NCBI GenBank assembly: GCA_049999805.1
Contig: JBNGIO010005512.1
Span: forward strand, 1-22,041
Direction of reading: 5' to 3'
Origin: Folioceros fuciformis
Lineage: Eukaryota > Anthocerotophyta > Anthocerotopsida > Anthocerotales
Length of the DNA stretch: 22,041 bases
Made by a program: the position numbers and the translations under genes. The notes beneath the pieces were generated by a model. It did not search any database. It was not told where the DNA came from and saw only the letters and a list, made by a program, of their open reading frames with translations. The first letter of the stretch is position 1; every line of letters starts with the position of its first letter. Positions 8,271 to 14,823 of this stretch are shown one piece after another.

Positions 8271-10058
8271 ATGAGGTTGCTGTGCCTCAACCTCGGCATC
8301 AGCCTGAGGAGCAATGGCGCGCATGAGGATCGCTCCTTGAGTGAAGCCAGGTTGCTGCGGGACAAGGCTGCCAATGGCGAGGCTTGGCAGCGGATGGCGC
8401 TGCCGTCCTACCGGACGGTGGATGTGGCAGCGCAGAGTGTGACTCTGACGGTGCCTCCACCAGACCTTGAGCCGTCCATGCGACAATTCGGTGCAGTGGA
8501 GATTCAAGAGCAGTGCTCGGTCTCAGATATTGCGCGGGCGCGGTCCGTTTTGCCGGACACTTTGGATGAGTTCTTGGAAGGCAGGAAGGATCCAGGAGAC
8601 TCCTTTCCTGCAGAGCTGCCTGACGGCGTCAGAAACGGGAGCGGGAGTAAGAAGGGGAGAACGTGGACCGGGCCGCGGCGGACGAAGAGGAGGCCGCCGC
8701 AGCCTCCTTGGACTGACGAGGAAACGCGGGAGAGAGTGGAGCTGGTGCTGGACTCCATTCTTGATAGCGAGGATGAGTTGGAGATTGCTGTAAGTAGTGT
8801 CTTGGATTCGTGGTTGGGAAAGATCACGAGAGTAGATTTAGGCGGTATCATCAAGGAGCTCGGAAGGGAAAGACGGGCGGATGTTGCCTTGGAAGTCTTT
8901 AAGTGGATGCAGCGACAGAGGGGCCGGCTAAAACCTCAGAGGCATATTTTGAGCTTGATTCTCGGCGTTCTTAGCCGCGCAGGAATGCTGACTGCTGCGA
9001 GGGAGATTTTTGACTGCTACTTGGAAGCAGAGGCGGACAATGTCCATTTTTACAACAGTATGATCTCAGCGTATGCACATCACGGAAGCTTCGATCAGGC
9101 ATGCGCCTTGTTCCGAGATATGTGTCACAGGAATGTGCTACCTAGCGAGGTGACTTTCAACACACTTTTCACAGGGATTGCCCTGTCGAGTTCTTCTCCG
9201 GATCAGGTTGCGGAGTTGTTTTCGACTATGAAGCGATTTAACCTGGAGCCGAGCACACGGACTTTCAATGCTATGATAGCGGTTTGTGTAAAGAATGGTG
9301 ACCCAACACTGGCATCTGAGGTCTTGAAGGATATGCGTCGTGTTGGCCAGGAGCCGGACTTGTTCACCTACAACGTCCTCATCAACGTGTATAGTAAAGC
9401 TGGCAGCCTGGAAGAAGCAATACGGACCTTGGATGACTTGAAGACAGCAGGATTTAGGCCAAACTGTGTTACTTACTGTGAGTTGATTCAGATGATGATG
9501 AGGGCTGCCAAGCCCTTGGAAGCCATCAGATTGGTGAATGAGATGCTCAATGCAGGCTGCGTGGTGGATCTAACTGCTTACAGCATAGCGATTTCTGCAT
9601 ATGGCAGAGTAGGGCAGGCTGCCCAAGCAGGTCGGGTTTTCAACCAGCTGAGGCAAGCGGGTTTGAGGCCGAGCGTTGTGACGTGGAGTTCTTTGATACA
9701 TGCGTTCAACAAGCAAGGGATGTTTGAGGAGGCTGGTACCTATTTTGCTGACATGTTAGCTTCTGGTTGTCAGCCTGACCTCACACTCTTCAACATAATG
9801 TTGAGTGGCTATGGCAGAGAAGGCCTGGTGGTCAAGGCTTCAACTATTTTCCGGGAGATGGAGGCTCGAAAAATCAAACCAGACGCCATGTCCTACAATG
9901 CCATGATTCACGCCTATTGCCATGCCGGGCAGCAGGAGAAAGCAAGAGAACTGTACAAGCAGATGGTAGAAGCAGGCTTTAGTCCCGACAAAATCAGTAA
10001 GGCGTTCCGAGTTGGTCGCGCTAACCCACCACAACGTCCATTTCAAAAACATTCTTGA
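8271..10058 (+). CDS. P-class pentatricopeptide repeat protein
   Basis: This is a single-exon protein of 595 residues from the first in-frame ATG; a stop codon at 8259 excludes a longer reading. The basic, Arg/Pro-rich N-terminal 220 residues could include an organelle transit peptide. Residues 221 to about 575 form ten consecutive 35-36-residue PPR motifs of the P type (TYNxLI...G...A...M...G..PD), preceded by one weak motif (about 187-222). There is no E, DYW or SMR domain. Such proteins bind single-stranded RNA in plastids or mitochondria, one base per motif, and act in RNA stability, splicing or translation. Code residues (positions 5 and 35) of motifs 2-10 are NS, NS, ND, NN, CD, SS, SD, ND, ND. 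The stop codon lies in a short GAGAGG/CCTCTC hairpin. I cannot name the orthologue. Confidence 0.92.
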   Translation: MRLLCLNLGISLRSNGAHEDRSLSEARLLRDKAANGEAWQRMALPSYRTVDVAAQSVTLTVPPPDLEPSMRQFGAVEIQEQCSVSDIARARSVLPDTLDEFLEGRKDPGDSFPAELPDGVRNGSGSKKGRTWTGPRRTKRRPPQPPWTDEETRERVELVLDSILDSEDELEIAVSSVLDSWLGKITRVDLGGIIKELGRERRADVALEVFKWMQRQRGRLKPQRHILSLILGVLSRAGMLTAAREIFDCYLEAEADNVHFYNSMISAYAHHGSFDQACALFRDMCHRNVLPSEVTFNTLFTGIALSSSSPDQVAELFSTMKRFNLEPSTRTFNAMIAVCVKNGDPTLASEVLKDMRRVGQEPDLFTYNVLINVYSKAGSLEEAIRTLDDLKTAGFRPNCVTYCELIQMMMRAAKPLEAIRLVNEMLNAGCVVDLTAYSIAISAYGRVGQAAQAGRVFNQLRQAGLRPSVVTWSSLIHAFNKQGMFEEAGTYFADMLASGCQPDLTLFNIMLSGYGREGLVVKASTIFREMEARKIKPDAMSYNAMIHAYCHAGQQEKARELYKQMVEAGFSPDKISKAFRVGRANPPQRPFQKHS

Positions 10059-10544
10059 GAGGAAACCCTCTCGTTGTAGTTAGCTCTTAAACTTCTGACA
10101 ACGTAGGCGACATGCATTGATGATGGGCCCCCTATGGGTATTGCGGTGCTCCGTTCCTCTTATGTGAATAGAGGGTCGAATGGCAAGCGATTGAGGGGGG
10201 AGGATCAGGCAGGTTGTAAGGGCTACCCAGATAGGGTATTGGTTAAATCGGGACAGATGCACTCGTTGTCCAGGCTGAGGCATCCTTTGTGGATGATTTC
10301 GTCAATGTCCCGAGGCTGGCCCAATCGGCAGCTTGGGATGGAAGGAAAAGTTATCGCCAGCCGAATTGATTCCTTCACCAACCTATTTTTCATCCTCAAC
10401 ATGAACTCGAAATAATCTTGAATCTTACCGGAATCGGGCCGAAGATGAGCACTGCATGTTATCTGTCACTTGAATCCAATCCGTGTTGGCATTGTGAAAT
10501 GGCAACAGGTCTGATGGGTCTAACCACGAGCCCATATAGTGATC
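10059..10544. other. Spacer between convergent PPR genes
   Basis: No gene is seen. It should hold the 3' UTR of the rightward P-class PPR gene. Near 10388-10402 the minus strand has a short stretch (GTTGAGGATGAAAAA) resembling one in the decayed DYW remnant at 10559-10577. It may be a second fragment of the same kind or chance. Confidence 0.4.
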
Positions 10545-10709
10545 TGTGTCCCAACTCGTAATTTTCATCCTCAGTGTGGAGGAAAACGATTTGTCTGCAG
10601 GGCTCTAGTGGGCCTCTCGACCTCGGATATGTTGGCCATGGCACTGCGCGAAACTCAAGCAAACCCCACAGGTTTTCACGATGGGTTCCATGCATATTTC
10701 GTGCAGAGC
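10545..10709 (-). pseudogene. Decayed DYW deaminase domain remnant
   Basis: Directly after the TAG that ends the open PPR frame, the minus strand still carries pieces of a DYW domain in different frames. These are GTGAAAACCTGTGGG (compare VKNLxVCG) at 10679-10665, CAGTGCCATGG (DCHG) near 10646, CGAGGTCGAGAG (xGRE) near 10622, then AAATCGTTTTCC and CTGAGGATGAAAAT (NRFHHF and EDGxC) at 10593-10560. Order and rough spacing match the domain, but frame and the zinc-binding CxxCH and final CxCxDYW are lost. Comparison is with the family consensus from memory. Confidence 0.65.
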
Positions 10710-12779
10710 CTATGCGATAGCCAGCTTCTCACTGCGCACATAAATCTCCTCTTCCCTCCCATCATCGGATACCTCGTTCGGGGAGGAGTTCAATTGTGAC
10801 AAATACCCTTGTTCCTTCATTCCGACGATAAGCAGCTTCAGGCTTGCTACAACCTCAGGATGTTTGCTATCCCCAACCACAAAAGTATGCACCTGTCCAT
10901 CCAAGTCCGTCCACCAGCTTTTGCCTGGCTCCTTACATGCCCCACATCCCATCCTTCTCGACTGCATATTCTGTGCCTGCTCCCACATCTGGGCACTGGC
11001 GTATATGTTGGCCATCAGAATGTATGATGCGGAATCTTTCTTGTCTAGTTTGATTGCTTTCCTGAAAGCATGGCGCCCAACGTCCACGTTGCTCCACTTT
11101 CGACAACCTCCCAGCAGAGTGCGCCAAACAGCCGTATCAGGCGGTACAGGCATTGTCCTAGCCAGGACTAGTGCCTCATCCAGTTGGCCTGCACGGCCCA
11201 GGAGATCTACCATGCATGTGTAGTGCTCAACGGTGGGACGGATGCCATGGTCTCTGCTCATAGCCTCGAAGTACTCCCTCCCTTCGGCCACAAGTCCTGT
11301 GTGACTGCATGCTGTTAGTACACTCAGGAATGTGACACCGGCTGGCTGTATTCCATCCTCTCTCATTCTGTGAAACAAGTCAAACACCACGTCAGTGTCT
11401 CCTTGACGAGTGTATCCAGCAATCAGAGCATTCCAGGTGACAACGTCTCTTTGGGGCAGAGTATCAAAAACCTTCTGTGCGTCAACCATGCTACCACCCT
11501 TTCCATACATGTTTATCAGACTGCCAGCTACAAGCAAATCAGTTTCAAGCCCCTGTTCTTCAATCTGTGCATGAAGCTGCACTCCCAAATGCAGAGCTGC
11601 TACATTTGCGCATGCTTGTAGAAGACACAGAAAGGTCAACGAATCCGGTGCAGCTATGCCTTCTTCCTGCATAGCCCTGTAAAGACCAAGGGCCTCCAGC
11701 TCCATGCCTATTTGGGAATATGCCGCTATCATGGCGTTCCATGTCACCACATCTTTGTGAGGAAGTCTATCAAATACGCTCTGCGCATCCTCCAGACTGC
11801 CACACTTTGCATACATGTTTACCAAACTGTTGGCTATGAATACATCTGCCTGAAACCCTCGTTCTCTGATTTCAGCATGTATCTGCTTTCCCGTCTCCAA
11901 AGCTGGGGTGCCCACACTTGCACATGCCTGAAGGAGACATACGTATGTCACAGAATTAGGAGCAACGATGCCCTCTTCCTGCATACCCCTATAAAGATGA
12001 AGGGCTTCCTGCCCCATGCCCTGCTGTGAATACCCTGCTATCATGGCACTCCACGTCACCACATTCTTTTCACTAAGTCCATTGAACACGCCCCGAGCAT
12101 CTTCTATGCTGCCACACTTTGCATACATGTTTACCAAACTGCTTGCTACAAATATATCAGCTTGAAGGCCTCGTTCTCTAACTTCAGAATGAAGCTGCCT
12201 CCCCACCTCCAACGCCGGTGCACCCAAACTTGCACATGCCTGGAGGACGCACACAAATGTCACCGAATCGAGTCCAACTATTCCTTCATCCTGCATAGCT
12301 CTGTAGAGATGAAGAGCTTCCTGCCCCATGCCCTGCTGCGAGTACCCTGCTATCATGGAACTCCATGTTACCACATCTTTTTGACCGAGCCCATCAAACA
12401 CCCTTTGGGCTTCTTCCAAACTGCCACACTTGGCATACATGTCTACCAAACAGTTTCCGACATACAAATCACGCTCTGCACCACTTGCCAACAAGTCAGC
12501 ATGCACCTGCTGCCCAGCTTTCAAGTCTGCTCCCCTGGCACAGGCCTGAAGAGCTGCTACATACACATGCCCATCTGGATTCACGTTTGACCTGCGCATT
12601 TGATGATACAGTTCTATGGCCATCTTATCTTGTCCGTGATTGACATGCGAAGAGATTATGGCAGACCATGTGAAGGCATCCGGTTTGGCAACCTTTTTGA
12701 ACACATGCTTAGCTTCCTGCAACCTGGAATGGGAGGCATAAATTCGCAGGATTTGGTTGCACCGGAACGTGTCCCCTTC
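10710..12779 (-). CDS. PLS-class PPR editing-factor core (E/E+, DYW lost), probably pseudogene
   Basis: This frame is open for 689 codons. It encodes repeated PLS PPR triplets (MYAKCGS.EDA..VF, KDVVTW.AMI.GYSQQG, ...QACAS), then an E domain (AVWRTLLGGCRKW to WEQAQ) and an E+ segment (GKSWW...VHTFVVGDSKHPE). It ends YVRSEKLAIA followed by TAG, which is the start of a DYW domain (normally HSEKLAIAFG). The zinc-binding His is Arg and the deaminase is missing. Such proteins bind organellar RNA and guide C-to-U editing. No ATG opens the frame: the upstream stop (12780-12782) falls inside conserved PPR sequence (DTFRCNQILRIYA), so the true N-terminus lies in broken sequence upstream. The E-domain wording (LLGGCRKW, DKKDSASYILMANIYA) is fern-like. 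Expression as an E+-only protein cannot be excluded. Confidence 0.8.
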   Translation of the reverse strand, partial: EGDTFRCNQILRIYASHSRLQEAKHVFKKVAKPDAFTWSAIISSHVNHGQDKMAIELYHQMRRSNVNPDGHVYVAALQACARGADLKAGQQVHADLLASGAERDLYVGNCLVDMYAKCGSLEEAQRVFDGLGQKDVVTWSSMIAGYSQQGMGQEALHLYRAMQDEGIVGLDSVTFVCVLQACASLGAPALEVGRQLHSEVRERGLQADIFVASSLVNMYAKCGSIEDARGVFNGLSEKNVVTWSAMIAGYSQQGMGQEALHLYRGMQEEGIVAPNSVTYVCLLQACASVGTPALETGKQIHAEIRERGFQADVFIANSLVNMYAKCGSLEDAQSVFDRLPHKDVVTWNAMIAAYSQIGMELEALGLYRAMQEEGIAAPDSLTFLCLLQACANVAALHLGVQLHAQIEEQGLETDLLVAGSLINMYGKGGSMVDAQKVFDTLPQRDVVTWNALIAGYTRQGDTDVVFDLFHRMREDGIQPAGVTFLSVLTACSHTGLVAEGREYFEAMSRDHGIRPTVEHYTCMVDLLGRAGQLDEALVLARTMPVPPDTAVWRTLLGGCRKWSNVDVGRHAFRKAIKLDKKDSASYILMANIYASAQMWEQAQNMQSRRMGCGACKEPGKSWWTDLDGQVHTFVVGDSKHPEVVASLKLLIVGMKEQGYLSQLNSSPNEVSDDGREEEIYVRSEKLAIA
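11491..12430 (-). repeat. Intragenic tandem repeats, 312/312/306 bp (104-102 codons)
   Basis: The motif CATGTATGC...GTGGCAG (minus), encoding MYAKCGS, recurs with starts at 12421, 12109, 11797 and, diverged, 11491 on the plus coordinate. That is a period of 312, 312 and 306 bp. Each unit is one PLS triplet. The first two units are very alike over long stretches (for example the part coding GYSQQGMGQEALHLYR), pointing to recent unit duplication. Confidence 0.8.
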
Positions 12780-13170
12780 TTAACGCTGAGAGCATGAAAA
12801 CTACGACCCAAGAACATCCCTACTAGCCATACACTCGTTTAGGACTGTGTAGAAGATAGAAAAGATAGAGTTTGGAAACATAACTCCCCGTATCCACCAT
12901 AATTCCCAGAGCCTCAACGGCCTCAGTGACCTGTCCCTGCTCATACAGTCTGTGAACAGTTTCAGGCGTCATCCCCCTTTTACATCCTGCACGCCTGCCA
13001 GGGTCACCATCATCCCGCACTCTCGCCTTGGGTGTTGGAGCATCACTAACCCTCCCCATATCTACAGCAGCCAGCTGCCCATCCACAAAAGCTGGTTTGC
13101 AAAAGTGGCTCAACAGGTACCAGAAGACATCCTGGAACTTCCAGTGGTGGAAGTCAGGCAAATGGGGGAT
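12780..13170 (-). pseudogene. Frameshifted N-terminal part of the PLS-DYW PPR gene
   Basis: Upstream of the open core the PPR sequence continues but changes frame. GMTPETVHRLYEQGQVTEAVEAL and the following residues to YLLHS (about 12980-12847) are in one frame. VLNECMASRDV (12846-12814) is in the frame of the core. LGRSFHALSVKKG (about 12810-12772) is in the third frame. Then DTFRCNQILRIYA is back in the core frame. Together they spell the usual first PPR triplet of these proteins, so at least three small indels are implied. In-frame stops at 12780-12782 and near 12798 agree with decay. Introns of normal size do not fit in the steps between pieces. Confidence 0.65.
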
Positions 13171-13440
13171 CTTCTTCTTTCATTGCAAGCCATCCCACCC
13201 AAGTGTGGGCTCCACAAACAGTTGGGTCCTCCAGCGAGGGTCTCCATGGCCAGCCAGACCTCCTATACGACGGGCTGACTTTGATGCTAATGTGCTGCAC
13301 CGCGCGGCCTCGTTGTTTGCCAACCCATGGCTACATGAGGTCAGCTGCGCGGAAGCTCGTCCAAGTAACCCATCACTTTGTTCAGTCCACCCAGAATGCA
13401 CACATAATGGTTCCTGTTGCATCCTGCGAATGTATGCCTT

Positions 13441-13503
13441 GCATGACTCTACTGGAGTCCCCTTGCATGACTCTACTGGAGTCCCCTTGCATGACTCTAC
13501 TGC
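13441..13503 (+). repeat. 24-bp tandem repeat, 2.6 copies
   Basis: The 24-bp unit starting GCATGACTCTACTGGAGTCC is perfect at 13441-13464 and 13465-13488, with a 14-bp third copy from 13489. It lies 24 bp from an assembly gap, so the true array could be longer. Confidence 0.9.
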
Positions 13504-13526
13504 CACGCTCCAGACAGCCATGGCTC

Positions 13527-13626
13527 NNNNNNNNNNNNNNNNNNNNNNNNNNNNNNNNNNNNNNNNNNNNNNNNNNNNNNNNNNNNNNNNNNNNNNNNNN
13601 NNNNNNNNNNNNNNNNNNNNNNNNNN
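13527..13626. other. Assembly gap (100 N)
   Basis: A 100-N placeholder, directly after a short tandem repeat that may have stopped the assembly. Confidence 0.99.
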
Positions 13627-14400
13627 CTCCTCGCCGGACGGTGGGGTGTCCGAACTGCCCTTCGATTGTCCTCGGCATCCACGTACTTGTCCACATTCAG
13701 GTTCACACACCAATTCAATCACGTGGAACACCGAATTCACATATACAAGAAATTAGCGAAAATGCAATCACAGATGACTGAATCTGCAGCCGGGAATCCA
13801 CGACCCCTGTAAGATTTCATGTGAAGCTCGATGTACCTAGATCCACGCGCCTACGTACGAGATGGCCAGCAGTCAATGTCCCCGTCGTTTGGAGCATTTA
13901 TCTCGTTCTTGTGATATGTATCAGACTCGAGTCTCTTTATCCACAGTCCTGGGAACAGGCATTGTTTTCCTCTTCGCCCGTCCCGAAGTCCAGGACGCGA
14001 AAAATGGGTTTCCCCGTCGACCAGTAAGGAGAGAGTTTTAGCGGGCCCGTCCTTCAAGACTTTGCAAATTTATCAAGCTGAGACAAACCGTCTTCCTTTT
14101 TGGAGTTCATGGAACTGCTCGGTTTCCCATCGATACCCGAGATGGCCATTAAGGCCAGCCAGATTGGTGCGGACGAGCAACCCGACCTCGTTCAGCTGAA
14201 ACCTGTGGGACCTCCACACGTCCCAATCAACAACCTTTACAGCTGAAAACTCTGTAACAACCCGTGGTTCGCCGGCAGGGCCTTCATTCAAGCATGATCT
14301 GACATCCTTTTTGGGATTGATCTGGGGCTGGAAGCCAGAAAATGAGGATTGTGCAGTGCCACCAGCGTAGCCTGCGTCCGAGTACGTTATGTAATCCGAT
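13627..14400. other. Spacer between gap and U2 gene
   Basis: No confident gene is seen. A minus-strand frame open from about 14400 to 14073 (ending GRRFVSA) reads rather protein-like, with RVVTEFSAVKVVDWDVW and LLVRTNLAGLNGHLGYRWE, but it has no ATG and abuts the U2 gene. I do not recognise it. Confidence 0.4.
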
Positions 14401-14414
14401 TTGGACTTACATTG
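14401..14414 (-). terminator. Plant snRNA 3'-box
   Basis: The minus strand reads CAATGTAAGTCCAA, an exact fit to the plant snRNA 3'-end signal CA(N)3-10AGTNNAA. It starts five bases beyond the inferred 3' end of the U2 RNA. Confidence 0.75.
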
Positions 14415-14419
14415 AAATG

Positions 14420-14611
14420 GGGTGCACCAGGCAATGGAAACAGTGCGATACCAAAGCGACGCGCGCAGAGCCACGCTGGGAAGCTATCCCATAAGGCTTG
14501 CCCCCCAAAAGAAATTAGATTAATAACATGTGGATCGATTCACGTCTCAGATATTGGCCTGACGAGAACAGATACCACACTTGATCTCGGCCAACAGGCC
14601 GAGGAAGGGAT
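14420..14611 (-). ncRNA. U2: U2 spliceosomal snRNA (divergent copy)
   Basis: Reading the minus strand from 14611, about 192 nt match U2 snRNA: ATCCCTTCCTCGGCC at the 5' end, then GAGATCAAGTGTGGTATCTGTTCT (compare the invariant GATCAAGTGTAGTATCTGTTCT), then CCAATATCTGA. A Sm-type site, AATTTCTTTTGG, follows at nt 96-107, and the RNA ends GGTGCACCC, as U2 does. The length equals that of plant U2. U2 base-pairs with the intron branch site in the nucleus. Differences from normal U2: GUGGUA replaces GUAGUA in the branch-site recognition element, stem I is perfectly paired (CUCGGCC/GGCCGAG), the Sm site has an inserted C, and the stem-loop IV loop has AUCGCA for AUUGCA. Upstream TATA and USE-like elements and a 3'-box suggest it is, or recently was, transcribed by Pol II. 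A decaying copy remains possible. Confidence 0.87.
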
Positions 14612-14637
14612 GATGCTCTGAGACGAGGGGTTCAGCT

Positions 14638-14684
14638 GTTATACCAAAGGCTGGACGGCGGTCGTTTGTTAAGCCATATGGGGT
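14638..14684 (-). promoter_or_regulatory. U2 snRNA promoter: USE-like element and TATA box
   Basis: TATAAC (14643-14638) starts 32 nt upstream of the inferred U2 5' end. ACCCCATATGG (14684-14674) matches the plant upstream sequence element RTCCCACATCG at 8 of 11 positions and lies 30 bp before the TATA box. A spacing of about four helical turns between the elements is known for Pol II-type plant snRNA genes. Confidence 0.7.
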
Positions 14685-14823
14685 AAATAACTGTTCCGAC
14701 AAACGCAGATCTCCCCTCTCGCGGTTGTCACATCTCAGATCGAACCTTGGAAAGCCGTGAGTACTTCTCGCATGGACCACGAGTTACTCCTCAATTTGGA
14801 ACAGGAACGAAGGAAAGTCTAGG

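Noticed and set aside
14073-14474. 133-codon minus-strand frame
   Set aside because: It begins with GTG inside the U2 snRNA gene and has no ATG. The part beyond U2 reads protein-like but cannot be tied to any gene.
14547-14780. 77-codon minus-strand frame ending AEIKCGICSRQANI
   Set aside because: Its 3' half is the translation of the U2 snRNA 5' domain, so it is RNA gene sequence, not coding.
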